Shown here one piece after another: positions 45,962 to 55,092 of a stretch of 64,000 nucleotides of DNA (position 1 is its first letter; each line of letters opens with the position of its first letter). Source of the stretch: Methanomassiliicoccus sp. (GTDB lineage Archaea; Thermoplasmatota; Thermoplasmata; Methanomassiliicoccales; Methanomassiliicoccaceae); NCBI GenBank assembly GCA_012719175.1, contig JAAYAX010000012.1, forward strand, positions 1-64,000, in the 5' to 3' direction. The notes under the pieces are model-generated. The model ran no database searches, had not been told where the DNA came from, and was given only the letters and a program-made list of their open reading frames with translations. Both the position numbers and the translations under genes were made by a program.

Positions 45962-46600
45962 TTGGTAGAGAAGACAACCCTAGCGGCCGTCAAGAAGGCC
46001 CTTGAGTCCTCCCCCAAGAGGAACTTCAAGGAGACCGTTGATCTGGCCATCAACCTCAGGGATGTGGACCTGTCTGTTCCCAAGAACAGGATACAGGAAG
46101 ACGTTGTTCTGCCACATGGAAGGGGGAAGGCGCTTAGGGTCTGCGTCATCGGAGGCGCCGAACTGGCCGCGAAGGCCAGGGACGTCGCCGACATGGTGAT
46201 CACTCCGGACGAACTGGGGAAGATCGCAGATGACAAGAAGCAGGCCAAGAAGGTCGCCTCTCAGGTCGATTATTTCATCGCCGAGGCCCCCTTGATGCCC
46301 CAGATCGGTAAGAGATTGGGTATAGTCCTCGCGCCGAGAGGAAAGATGCCCAAGCCCATACCCCCAGGGGCTGACCCCAGGCCCATTATCGAGAACCTGC
46401 GCAAGTCGGTCTCGGTCCGTTCCAAGGACCGCAAGACGTTCCAGGCTCCCGTAGGCACGGTGGACATGGCCCCCGAGCAGATCGCAGAGAACGTCGATGC
46501 CATCCTCAAGAGGGTAATCGGCAAGTTGGAGAAAGGAAAGATGAACATTGACTCGGCCTATGTCAAGACGACCATGGGTCCGTCGGAGAGACTGCTCTAG
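45962..46600 (+). CDS. rpl1: ribosomal protein L1
   Basis: A 212-residue protein that begins at TTG 45962 with AGGAGG nine bases earlier. Family segments: FKETVDLAINLRDVDLSVPKNRIQEDVVLPHGRGK, VAPRGKMP-type LAPRGKMPKPIPP and NIDSAYVKTTMGPS. It forms the L1 stalk and is the likely translational repressor of its own operon (see the leader). Confidence 0.96.
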   Translation: MVEKTTLAAVKKALESSPKRNFKETVDLAINLRDVDLSVPKNRIQEDVVLPHGRGKALRVCVIGGAELAAKARDVADMVITPDELGKIADDKKQAKKVASQVDYFIAEAPLMPQIGKRLGIVLAPRGKMPKPIPPGADPRPIIENLRKSVSVRSKDRKTFQAPVGTVDMAPEQIAENVDAILKRVIGKLEKGKMNIDSAYVKTTMGPSERLL

Positions 46601-46611
46601 GAGGCTTCGAA

Positions 46612-47604
46612 ATGGCACACGTAGCATCTTGGAAGAAAGAAAAGGTCAAGGAGCTCGCCGACGTCATGGTAAAGAACCCGGTCGTCGCCATCGTCGATAT
46701 CTATGGCATCCCGTCCCCTCAGATGCAGGACATGCGTCACGGGATGAGGAAGTTCGCCAACGTCATGATGACCAGGAACAATCTCCTCCTGATCGCCATC
46801 GATGAGGCAGCGAAGCAGAGGCCTGGCCTGGAGAAGCTGAAGCCGTTGGTCGGCGGGCAGTGCGCTATAGTCGCCACCCCCATGAACCCATTCAAGCTCT
46901 TCCAGCAGATGGAGGCTACCAAGTCCAAGGCCCCCGCCAAGCCAGGCGACATCGCCCCAGAGGATATCGTCGTCAAGGAGGGTGAGACGCCCTTCAAGCC
47001 CGGCCCCATCGTGGGCGAGCTGCAAAAGGCCGGTATCCCCGCAGCCATCGAGGGCGGCAAGATCGTCATCCGCAAGGACAAGGTCCTGGTAGAGAAAGGC
47101 CATAAGGTCCCTGAAGAACTCGCCAAGATCCTTCCTAAGCTCGAGATCCTACCCATGATCGTCGGTATGGATCTAAAGGGCGCTTTCGAGGATGGCATCG
47201 TTTACCAGAGGGATATCCTCAACGTCCCGGTTGGCTATTACCCGACCATGCTGGCCACTGCGGCCAGGAACGCAACCGCCTTGGGTGTGAGCATCGTCTA
47301 CCCCACCAAGCAGACCATCGGTCCACTACTGGGCAAGGCCTATCGTGGCGCCTCTGCCGTTGGTGTCAAGGCGGCTATCCCCACAAAGGACACTATCGGT
47401 CCCCTCCTGGCGAAGGCCAGGGCAGAGATGCTTGCCATCGCCGCCCAGGTCCCCGGGCTGGAGGATGACCGTTTGAAGCAGCAGCTCACCGTGGCTGCCG
47501 CGCCTGCGCCTCAGGAAAAGAAGGTAGAGAAGAAAGAGGAAGAGAAGAAGCCCGAGGTCAGCGAGGAAGAAGCTGCTGCAGGCCTTAGTGCTTTATTCGG
47601 ATGA
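46612..47604 (+). CDS. rpl10: ribosomal protein L10 (P0)
   Basis: 330 residues. The N-terminal rRNA-binding part (WKKEKVKELADVMVKNPVVAIVDIYGIP) is followed by the archaeal/eukaryal insertion, helices for L12 dimers and the acidic [24 protein letters not shown] tail shared with L12. It forms the stalk base. Confidence 0.96.
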   Translation: MAHVASWKKEKVKELADVMVKNPVVAIVDIYGIPSPQMQDMRHGMRKFANVMMTRNNLLLIAIDEAAKQRPGLEKLKPLVGGQCAIVATPMNPFKLFQQMEATKSKAPAKPGDIAPEDIVVKEGETPFKPGPIVGELQKAGIPAAIEGGKIVIRKDKVLVEKGHKVPEELAKILPKLEILPMIVGMDLKGAFEDGIVYQRDILNVPVGYYPTMLATAARNATALGVSIVYPTKQTIGPLLGKAYRGASAVGVKAAIPTKDTIGPLLAKARAEMLAIAAQVPGLEDDRLKQQLTVAAAPAPQEKKVEKKEEEKKPEVSEEEAAAGLSALFG

Positions 47605-47628
47605 GAACTATTCAATGGAGGAATAAAA

Positions 47629-47940
47629 ATGGAGTACATATACAGCGCCTTGGTCCTTCACGCCGCTGGAAAGACTGTCAACGAGGATGCGATTGCGAAC
47701 GTCCTGAAGAGCGCCGGTGTTGAGCCGGACGCCGCCAGGGTAAAGGCTCTCACGGCCTCCCTCGAGGGCGTTAACATCGACGAGGCCATCGCCTCCGCCG
47801 CTGTCGCCGCCGCTCCCGCTGCCGCAGCCCCTGCTGCCGCGGCCCCAGCCGAGCACAAGGAGAAGAAGAAGGAAGAAGAGAAGAAGCCGGAAGTCAGCGA
47901 GGAGGAAGCCGCCGCTGGACTTTCCGCCCTGTTCGGTTGA
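47629..47940 (+). CDS. rpl12: ribosomal protein L12 (P1)
   Basis: 103 residues. The N-terminal dimerisation domain ([22 protein letters not shown]) is followed by an Ala/Pro hinge and a charged tail ending [10 protein letters not shown] that contacts translational GTPases. The last 17 or so residues equal those of L10. The GGAGG before the ATG supports the start. Confidence 0.96.
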   Translation: MEYIYSALVLHAAGKTVNEDAIANVLKSAGVEPDAARVKALTASLEGVNIDEAIASAAVAAAPAAAAPAAAAPAEHKEKKKEEEKKPEVSEEEAAAGLSALFG

Positions 47941-47961
47941 ACGAGTGAACCGAAACATCTC

Positions 47962-48034
47962 GGGAGCTTTGCTCCCCCTTACCTAACGGCCTTGCGGCCC
48001 CTTTCCAAAATTTTTCCCATTTTTCCCCATCTTT
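47962..48034 (+). terminator. terminator region after rpl12
   Basis: GGGAGC-TTT-GCTCCC (47962-47976) is a perfect hairpin, followed by a second small one (GGCC-TTGC-GGCC) and several T-runs between 48009 and 48034. Confidence 0.6.
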
Positions 48035-48125
48035 GACCATAGGGACGTGCTGCCAAGCATTCCCTGAAAACGCCCCACCGCCCCAACATGTTATATTGTG
48101 GCAGGAGGATTATTCGGCCGATAGC

Positions 48126-49079
48126 ATGCGGTTGTCAGAATACTACCGGTTGGCAGTGGAGGTCGCCATGGAGGCCGATCCCCGGAAGGGGGAGGAGCTC
48201 AAGTCCATTCTCCTGCAGACGATCAGGGCGTACGATGCGCTCGATGCCGCCGGCAGGGACATGTTCGATGTCGACAGCCTGTGGAACCCCTACGCGGACA
48301 GCCGCATCCTGAGCGGTGACGGTGATACCGAGGTCTCCACAGCAATGTGGGGTATCGATATCTCCTCGGCGGAGGTCCTCCTCGCCGACCGGCTGCGCGA
48401 GAAGGGTAAGAAGATCGACGCCATCATCAGCCACCATCCCCACGGCCGAGCGCATGCTTCATTGTACAAGGTCATGCCTGTACAGGAGAGTATGATGCGC
48501 TCCTGGGGCGTGCCGGTGACGATAGCGGAGGACATACTGGGGCCGAGGATGCATGAGGTCATGTGCGCCTTGCACTCACAAAACCATGCCCAGACCGTGG
48601 ACGCCTGCCGCCTCCTGGATATGCCCTACATGTGCCTGCATCAGCCCTGCGATCTACTGGGCCAGCAGTTCATGCAGCGGCTGGTCGACGAGAAGGAGCC
48701 TGAGCGTCTGGGTGACCTGCTGGACCTTCTCGCTACCCTACCTGAATACCAGCACGCCACCAGGGAATGCAATCCCCCGGCCATCTTCGTCGGTGGCCGC
48801 GATCGCAAGGCCGGCAGCATCGCCGTTAAGTTCGCCGGGGGCACGGCCGCGCCCAAAGAGATGTACGAGCAACTGTCCCGCTCGGGCATCGGGACGGTCA
48901 TGTGCATGCACGCGCCAGAGAGCCATAGGGAGGAAGCGAGGAAGCATCACATCAATCTGGTGGTGGCCAGCCACATGGCCTCCGACTCCCTGGGGACGAA
49001 CCTGTTGGCCGACCGCTTCGAGGAACGCGGGCTGGAGATCATTCCCTGCTCGGGATACGTCCGGGTGAGGCACCAGTGA
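48126..49079 (+). CDS. NIF3-like (DUF34) probable metal-binding protein
   Basis: 317 residues. An N-terminal helical part (LSEYYRLAVEVAMEADPRKGEELK) is followed by WGIDISSAEVLLADRL and IISHHPHGRAHASLY, reminiscent of the His-rich metal site of NIF3 proteins. SHMASDSLGTNLLADRF near the C-terminus could supply further ligands. I am not certain of the family. The ATG at 48126 follows GTTATATTG by roughly 30 nt. The stop overlaps the Orc1/Cdc6 start (GTGA). Confidence 0.6.
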   Translation: MRLSEYYRLAVEVAMEADPRKGEELKSILLQTIRAYDALDAAGRDMFDVDSLWNPYADSRILSGDGDTEVSTAMWGIDISSAEVLLADRLREKGKKIDAIISHHPHGRAHASLYKVMPVQESMMRSWGVPVTIAEDILGPRMHEVMCALHSQNHAQTVDACRLLDMPYMCLHQPCDLLGQQFMQRLVDEKEPERLGDLLDLLATLPEYQHATRECNPPAIFVGGRDRKAGSIAVKFAGGTAAPKEMYEQLSRSGIGTVMCMHAPESHREEARKHHINLVVASHMASDSLGTNLLADRFEERGLEIIPCSGYVRVRHQ

Positions 49080-50251
49080 CCGCACCTCACGCGGGCAGGG
49101 CGGCCAGGGTGCTCAAGGACCCCTCCAAGCTCTCCTTCGACTACGTACCCGAAAAGCTGGTCCACAGGGAGAAGCAGATGGACCGGCTGTGGATGATGTT
49201 CCGCCCGGTACTGGAATCAGGGGTGTCGCAGACCGCCTTCCTTATCGGCAACGTAGGTACCGGTAAGACAGCCACCAGCAAGCGCTTCTGCCTGGACCTC
49301 ATAAAGGAGGGGACGAACATGGGCAAGGCCATGGACTTCATCGTGGTCAACTGCCGTCAGCGCAACACGGAGTCCAGCGTGCTGCTTCGCCTGGTGACCC
49401 ACTTCGATGAGCGCTTCCCGGACCGGGGCTTCTCCACCGCGGAGATGTTGCGGACCCTGCACAAGCATCTCGACCGTTTGAAGGTACATTTCGTGGTGGT
49501 GCTTGACGAGGCGGACGTGCTCTTGCGAAAGGGCGTGGGGGACCTGATATATCTGCTTTCACGCTTCGATGAGGAAAAGATCGGGGGGAAGGCCTCGATG
49601 TCCCTGATCCTGATCTCCCAGAAGTACCTATTGGACATGCTGGACCCGGCGTCCATGTCCACCTTTCGGAGGGCCAATGCCATCATCTTCGACAAATACA
49701 CTACGGAGGAGCTGAAGGACATCGTGGCCTCGCGCGTGCCCCTGGCGTTCTATCCGGGCACGGTGCCGCAGAGCACCATCGAACTGATCGCAGATGCCTC
49801 GGGGGAGCTAGGGGACGCGCGCTTCGCCATCGAGATACTCGAGAAGGCGGGGATGTTGGCCGAGGAGGAAGGAAGCCAGGTGGTCACCCCGGAGAACGTG
49901 CGCACTGCCAAGGCGCTCACATACAACGTGGTGACCAGCTCCAAGATCGAGGTCCTCGACGTCCAGAAGAAATTGGTGCTGTTGGCGGTGGCCCGGGCGT
50001 CCCGGGAGCAGGCCTACGTGACCACACGGGAGGTGGAGACCGCCTACAAGGTCGCCGCCGAGGAGTACGGGGAGCGGCCTCGCGGCCATACGCAGTTCTG
50101 GGCGTACCTGCAACAGCTGGCGAACGAGGGGCTGGTGGAGACGAAGGTCACCGGCGATCCTTCCGGAGGGAGGACGACTTACATCTCGGTCCCCGACATG
50201 CCCGTGAAGGTGCTGCGGGAAATTTTAGAGGGGATGCTCGGCGACCGTTGA
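49076..50251 (+). CDS. Orc1/Cdc6 family replication initiator
   Basis: An AAA+ ATPase of 391 residues: Walker A GNVGTGKT (58-65), Walker B VVVLDEAD (140-147), sensor 1 region LILISQKY, arginine-containing STFRRANAIIF, and a C-terminal winged-helix part (ARASREQAYVTTREVETAYKVAAEEYG). It recognises origins in archaea. It starts at GTG 49076, overlapping the NIF3-like gene by 4 bp. I looked for origin repeats in the flanking spacers and found none that were convincing. Confidence 0.9.
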   Translation: MTAPHAGRAARVLKDPSKLSFDYVPEKLVHREKQMDRLWMMFRPVLESGVSQTAFLIGNVGTGKTATSKRFCLDLIKEGTNMGKAMDFIVVNCRQRNTESSVLLRLVTHFDERFPDRGFSTAEMLRTLHKHLDRLKVHFVVVLDEADVLLRKGVGDLIYLLSRFDEEKIGGKASMSLILISQKYLLDMLDPASMSTFRRANAIIFDKYTTEELKDIVASRVPLAFYPGTVPQSTIELIADASGELGDARFAIEILEKAGMLAEEEGSQVVTPENVRTAKALTYNVVTSSKIEVLDVQKKLVLLAVARASREQAYVTTREVETAYKVAAEEYGERPRGHTQFWAYLQQLANEGLVETKVTGDPSGGRTTYISVPDMPVKVLREILEGMLGDR

Positions 50252-50438
50252 GCCCGCAGGGGCGTTCGTTCCTGCGTAGAAGGATCGCCAGGAGCAAGGC
50301 ATGGCACCTTTTGGAAGGTAATTCAGGACATGCTATTTGGCGGCCACTGGGAACCTAACCTCAAGGAAGTGTTCATGATGGCTCGAAACGTCCTAAATGG
50401 CCGCAGCCGTCAGAACACATCTCTCCTTAGATGTTCGA

Positions 50439-51815
50439 TCAGGAGAACCAGTGGACACGGGGCTCCGGGGAGCGGTTTATCACCAGCATCTGCTTCTTGG
50501 TGAACATCTGTAGGCGGGACATCGAGGACGGTATGCTGCTCTGCTTCCATCCCTGGAAGTACTCTCCACCGGGCAGGGTGCGGACGCACTCGTTCACCCA
50601 CACGTTCCCGACCTCCAGCTGCCGGGCGATGAACTCGCCTTTCTGGCAGTCCCGCGTCCACACCGTTGCCCCCAGGCCGTAGGGGGAGTTGTTGGCCAGG
50701 GCAACGGCCTCGAGGTCTGTGCGCACCGCGCGCACCGGGCACACCGGTCCGAAGGTCTCATTGTGCACCACGGACAACCGGTCGTCGGAGTGCCGCAGCA
50801 CCGTGGGCTGGTAGAAGAAACCGGGCCCCGGAAGGGCGTGCCCTCCGCACAGGAGCTCGGCACCACCCCTGATCGCCTCATCCACCGCCCTCATCACCTT
50901 ATCCCGTGACTCCTCGCGGATGAGCGGGCCGATGTCCTTCTCCACGTTCAGGCGGGTGGCGATGTCTACGAGACGGTCCACAAGTTCCTCGGCGATGTCC
51001 TCGTGGACGTAGACGCGCTTTATGCGGATACATATCTGCCCGCCCCGGCTGAACGTACCATAGGCGATGCCCCTCGCCGCGATCTCCACGTCCGCGTCAC
51101 CGCAGACGATCGCCGCATCGTTGCCTGACAGCTCCAGTATCAGGGGCTTTATCCCCGCATTGCGGGTGATGTCCAGCCCTGTGCTCATTCCTCCAGTGAA
51201 CGCCAGGGCGTCAACGTCTGAGGTCACCAACATCCTACCCACCTCCGGGCCCCCGATCACCGGGACGTACAGGTCCCGGGGGTAGCCGGCCTCGTGGACC
51301 AGTTCCGCGATCCTCAGCCCCGTTCCGGTGCACAGTTCTGAAGGCTTGTACACCACCGCGTTCCCGGTCAGGAGAGCGGGTATCGCCGTGATCATGGTCT
51401 GCCAGAAGGGGAAGTTCCACACGCCGATATGACCCAGCACCCCGTGGGGATGCAGGGACAGCCGAGCCGTGGTATCGGTCCAGGTCGCGGGGCAGGGGTA
51501 TTCCATGTCCTGCAGCTGCGAGGCTTCGGACACATAGTGGTCCACGCCTGCCAGCACGCTGTTGTAGGCCGCCCGCAGCGCGTTTGCGGGGATGCCCACC
51601 TCCTCGTGCATCAGCCCCACGACCTCGTCCATCCTGCGGCGGCACACCGCCTCCAGCTCCTTGACCGCGGAGACCCGCTGCTCGAGTGTGGTCCCAGAGA
51701 ACCATTGTCTCTGGGCTGACCTTGCCCGGCCCTCCGCGTCCCTCAGCTGGGAGGAAGACGTCGGGGCGTAGTCGGAGATCACTGTTCCCGTTCGAGGGTT
51801 AATGGAGCGGACCAT
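50439..51815 (-). CDS. NAD(P)-dependent aldehyde dehydrogenase
   Basis: 458 residues with the ALDH fold. IGVWNFPFWQTMITAIPALLTGNAVVYKPSE is the cofactor site, general base Glu229 is in LELSGND, nucleophile Cys262 in RGGQICIRIKRVYV, and ETFGPVCPV is present. It resembles succinate-semialdehyde-type enzymes, but the substrate cannot be assigned. The C-terminus ends SPEPRVHWFS. It is a single-gene unit, convergent with orc1/cdc6 (187-bp spacer with no evident gene). Confidence 0.9.
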   Translation of the reverse strand: MVRSINPRTGTVISDYAPTSSSQLRDAEGRARSAQRQWFSGTTLEQRVSAVKELEAVCRRRMDEVVGLMHEEVGIPANALRAAYNSVLAGVDHYVSEASQLQDMEYPCPATWTDTTARLSLHPHGVLGHIGVWNFPFWQTMITAIPALLTGNAVVYKPSELCTGTGLRIAELVHEAGYPRDLYVPVIGGPEVGRMLVTSDVDALAFTGGMSTGLDITRNAGIKPLILELSGNDAAIVCGDADVEIAARGIAYGTFSRGGQICIRIKRVYVHEDIAEELVDRLVDIATRLNVEKDIGPLIREESRDKVMRAVDEAIRGGAELLCGGHALPGPGFFYQPTVLRHSDDRLSVVHNETFGPVCPVRAVRTDLEAVALANNSPYGLGATVWTRDCQKGEFIARQLEVGNVWVNECVRTLPGGEYFQGWKQSSIPSSMSRLQMFTKKQMLVINRSPEPRVHWFS

Positions 51816-51891
51816 ACCAAATCATCCTACTACGCGCAGGACTAATGAACCTTGGCATTTGACGGGCGATCGGTCGCCTCTCGCCCCCTGA

Positions 51892-52245
51892 TCACCACAG
51901 GGCGATGCCCGTAGCCATGCCTTCCTTGTTGTACGCCCGTGCCAGCATCAGAGCGTCGACAGCGCTGGCAATCAGTATGAAGAGCAGGAATACGTACAAT
52001 AAGGCGGCCACGCCGCTGTTGACGATGCCTGATAGAAGGGAGGACTCACGGAAGATGAGCATGATAGCGGCTATGCCCCCGATCACGAGGAACGGTATCC
52101 CTCGTAGAGGCCTGCCCACGTAGAAGTGGCCTATGCCGAAAAGCCCGATAATTCCAGGAATTACAGATAATCCCAAGGTAACCAGCGGATCCTTGAAGGG
52201 CTTACGCAGTTGCGGCGCCTGGTTCGCGCAATCCGTTGAGTTCAT
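51892..52245 (-). CDS. small TM2-like membrane protein
   Basis: About 117 residues with three to four hydrophobic segments. GLFGIGHFYVGRPLRGIPFLVIGG is the turn-and-helix pattern of TM2-domain proteins, whose function is unknown. ATG 52245 lies near the start site predicted from TGTAAATAG (about 52269-52277); an ATG at 52263 is an alternative. The rest is VTLGLSVIPGI at the N-side and LLYVFLLFILIASAVDALML. Confidence 0.7.
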   Translation of the reverse strand: MNSTDCANQAPQLRKPFKDPLVTLGLSVIPGIIGLFGIGHFYVGRPLRGIPFLVIGGIAAIMLIFRESSLLSGIVNSGVAALLYVFLLFILIASAVDALMLARAYNKEGMATGIALW

Positions 52246-52400
52246 GAACCTGGACCGATGCACGGCTATTTACAGGTAGTTGGCCCCGCGGGCGAGGCGC
52301 TGGGGTCAATGCATCTCAGAGCGTCGAAGGACCTACTTCTCATGAAGACCACAATCCCACACAAAGGATATTATCCGTCCAGGGAGTTCCTCGAGCGCTC

Positions 52401-52640
52401 ATGAAGCTCTCCCTCTTGCACTGTACCCGCCCTGATACGGGTGCCGAGATGGTCTGTTATGGAGGACAGGAGACGTCCGTCCGTAACGTGAGTGCTATAG
52501 ACGAAAGCGTAGCATTGCGCCTACTTCATCTGGCAGGTGTGAGGGGTCCCCGTGACTGCGTTGTCCTGGCTGCCAGAATTACCGGTCAGCGGGTCGGGGC
52601 GACGATGAGAAGGTCACCTTGCGAGGATGTGATCCAATGA
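52401..52640 (+). CDS. small protein coupled to the M20 peptidase, unknown function
   Basis: The 79-residue ORF (MKLSLLHCTRPDTGAEMVCY ... GATMRRSPCEDVIQ) begins about 30 nt after GGATATTATCC, giving a leaderless start. Its TGA overlaps the next gene's ATG (ATGA). Both features argue for a real gene. It contains three cysteines before residue 55 and one near the end. I do not recognise a family. Confidence 0.55.
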   Translation: MKLSLLHCTRPDTGAEMVCYGGQETSVRNVSAIDESVALRLLHLAGVRGPRDCVVLAARITGQRVGATMRRSPCEDVIQ

Positions 52641-53692
52641 AAGAGAAAGTACTAGACACACTGCAGGACCTCCTGGCCATGGAGAGCGACCTTCACTGTG
52701 ACATGAGCACAATCATCCGTTATACCCGGCGCCGGCTGGAGGCCGTGGGGATGCGGGTGAAGCAGGTAGGTCCCGAAAGGTATCCGGCTCTCCTCGCTAC
52801 TTATGGCAAGAACGGCATGCTGTTCTCCGGGCACCTCGACACCGTTCCCTTGGGTTCCAACTGGGCGATGTTCCAGGGCGAGATCGACGGCAACCGCATC
52901 TATGGCCGAGGGACCACGGACATGAAGGGGGCCTGCGCCGCCATGATCGAGGCCGCCGGGGACCTGGTGAAGGAGGATGTCCCTTTCAGCATCTGCCTGA
53001 CCACGGATGAGGAGGAACAGATGGAAGGGGTGACCGCCCTTGTCAAGGAGGATGTGGTCCGCAAGGCCAAGGGCGTGCTCATCATGGAACCGACGGAGCT
53101 GGCCCCGGCGTACCGAGAGAAGGGGGTGTACCGCTTCCGGCTCACCACCCGGGGCCGGGCCGCCCATGCGAGCCAGCCCTGGCTGGGGGACGATGCCGTA
53201 CTGAAGATGCACTACTGCCTCGGCCGCCTGCTGGACCTTGCCGAGATCTCCTCTCAGAGATCGACGGGCATGACCATGTGCTTCTCCACCATACAGGGAG
53301 GGAACAAGAACAACGTGGTCTCCGACCATTGCACCGTGGAGGTCGACGTCCGGTATCCCTCCACTCAGACCACCAACGATATCGAGGACATCATCGTAAA
53401 CAGACTTAGGGGAGAGGTCTACGAGATGGATGTGGAGTACACCATCGGCGCGTTCGAGTCCGATCCCGGTTCGGAGATCAGCAGGGTCCTGTCTGACTTC
53501 CTGGGCACGGACCCCATCGTTGTGCCTTATGCCACGGAGGCGCCCCACTTTGCCGCGGTGAACCCTCATGTTTATATCTGCGGCCCCGGCGATCCTAAGC
53601 TTGCTCATATAATCGACGAGTATGTGGAGATACAGGAGCTGGAGGAGGCGCACGACTTGATCGTGCACCTCGCCAAGTATGTTCAGGGGTAG
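52637..53692 (+). CDS. M20-family metallopeptidase (ArgE/DapE/CPG2-like)
   Basis: 351 residues. First metal site SGHLDTVP, bridging Asp in GRGTTDMKGA, catalytic Glu pair TTDEEEQMEG, then the dimerisation domain (YRFRLTTRGRAAHASQPWLGDDA) and the last ligand region TEAPHFAA. It removes acyl or amino-acid groups from a small substrate that cannot be named. The start is ATG 52637, overlapping the small ORF. The 3' end overlaps asnS by 10 bp. Confidence 0.88.
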   Translation: MKEKVLDTLQDLLAMESDLHCDMSTIIRYTRRRLEAVGMRVKQVGPERYPALLATYGKNGMLFSGHLDTVPLGSNWAMFQGEIDGNRIYGRGTTDMKGACAAMIEAAGDLVKEDVPFSICLTTDEEEQMEGVTALVKEDVVRKAKGVLIMEPTELAPAYREKGVYRFRLTTRGRAAHASQPWLGDDAVLKMHYCLGRLLDLAEISSQRSTGMTMCFSTIQGGNKNNVVSDHCTVEVDVRYPSTQTTNDIEDIIVNRLRGEVYEMDVEYTIGAFESDPGSEISRVLSDFLGTDPIVVPYATEAPHFAAVNPHVYICGPGDPKLAHIIDEYVEIQELEEAHDLIVHLAKYVQG

Positions 53693-54981
53693 GCGCGAGA
53701 GACCGTGCGCGGGAACGGTATGGCGTCCCGGATATGCTCCAGGTCGCAAAGGAACTTGACCACCCTCTCGATCCCCAGGCCGAACCCGGAGTGCGGCACC
53801 GATCCGTAGCGGCGGAGGTCCAGGTACCACTCGTATGCCTCCGTGCACAATCCCTGCTCCTTAATGCGAGCGAGCATCTTGCCGAGGTCCACCTCTCTCT
53901 CCGATCCTCCGATTATCTCCCCGAAGCCGGCAGGCGCCAGCAGGTCCGCGCAGGCGTACGTCCGGGGGTCCTCCTCATCCTCCTTCATGTAGAAGGGCTT
54001 GCACTCTTTGGGGAAGTTGGTCACGAAGACCGGAACCACCTCGTCGGCGGTGATGGCCCGTTCCTCCGGTGCACCCAGGTCGCATCCCCAGGTTATCTCA
54101 TGCCCTAGGGCCTGGAGCTTCTCGATGGCCTGAGAGTAGGTCATCCGCTTGAACGGTGCCTCTATCGCTTCCAGCAGGCCGATGTCCTTCCTCAGGTGCA
54201 CCAGCTCGTCCCTGGTGTCGAGCAATGCCCTCTTCACCATGGCTGTGACCAGCTGCTCCTGGACCTCCATGTTCTTCCTGTAGTCGATCCACGCCGCCTC
54301 CAACTCCAGGTGCCAAAACTCGGTGAGATGCCTGCTGGTCCGTGATTTCTCGGCGCGGAAGGAGGGGGCCAGAGAGTAGACCCGCTCAAGGGAGAAGATC
54401 AGCGCCTCCAGGTACATCTGGGAGCTCTGGCTCAGGAACACCTCGCGGTCGAAGTAGTTCAGCTTGAACAGCGTGGTACCACCCTCGCAGGCGTTCTGGG
54501 TCAGCATGGGGGGCGTGACCTCCGTGAATCCGTTCTCCCGCAGCCAGTCCCTGGCACCGGCCATGACCGCGGCCTTGACCTTCATGACCGCGGTCTGCTC
54601 CCGGGAGCGGATCCACAGATGCCGCTGATCGAGGAGTAGCTCCTCGCTCTGGTATTCGGTGATGGGGAACGGCTGGGCGGAGCCCAGTACTCTGAACGCG
54701 GAGGCCCTCAGCTCCTTCCCGCCGGGAGCGCGTTTGTCGTCGAACAACCTCCCTTGCAACACGACGGAGGACTCCACCGTCGCGCCCTGAGCGGCCTCGA
54801 ACTCGGGGTCCGGAAGGTTCCCCTTCTTCACCGTGACCTGGATGATCCCCGAGGAATCCCTCAGAACGAGGAAAACGATGGCCCCGCTGGACCTGGCCCG
54901 GTATATCCAGCCCCGTGCCTCGACCTCGCTGTCGGATGGCAGGTGTAGGAGATTGCTGATCGGAAGGAACCTCATGCTCAT
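53683..54981 (-). CDS. asnS: asparaginyl-tRNA synthetase
   Basis: A class IIb synthetase of 432 residues: OB-fold anticodon domain (VEARGWIYRARSSGAIVFLVLRDSSGIIQVTV), motif 2 region FRAEKSRTSRHLTEFWHLELE and motif 3 GFGLGIERVVKFLC. CEGGTTLFKLNYFDREVFLSQSSQMYLEAL and FVTNFPKECKPFYMKE match AsnRS rather than AspRS. Its presence suggests Asn-tRNA is made directly, while Gln-tRNA is made through GatDE. AAATAAAAAGAT lies about 25 nt before the tandem ATG start (54981/54975). Confidence 0.9.
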   Translation of the reverse strand: MSMRFLPISNLLHLPSDSEVEARGWIYRARSSGAIVFLVLRDSSGIIQVTVKKGNLPDPEFEAAQGATVESSVVLQGRLFDDKRAPGGKELRASAFRVLGSAQPFPITEYQSEELLLDQRHLWIRSREQTAVMKVKAAVMAGARDWLRENGFTEVTPPMLTQNACEGGTTLFKLNYFDREVFLSQSSQMYLEALIFSLERVYSLAPSFRAEKSRTSRHLTEFWHLELEAAWIDYRKNMEVQEQLVTAMVKRALLDTRDELVHLRKDIGLLEAIEAPFKRMTYSQAIEKLQALGHEITWGCDLGAPEERAITADEVVPVFVTNFPKECKPFYMKEDEEDPRTYACADLLAPAGFGEIIGGSEREVDLGKMLARIKEQGLCTEAYEWYLDLRRYGSVPHSGFGLGIERVVKFLCDLEHIRDAIPFPRTVSRAYP

Positions 54982-55092
54982 TCAAACTCGGTTCAACTAT
55001 CTTTTTATTTCGCCCTGCCAGGTGGCCATCGATAACGGCCATGCAACCTTCCCGAGGCATATATTCGCTGATCATTCAAAAGTGAATTAACG

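Noticed and set aside
50252-50438. Origin of replication next to orc1/cdc6
   Set aside because: The spacers on both sides of the gene lack paired repeats resembling origin recognition boxes and are not notably AT-rich.
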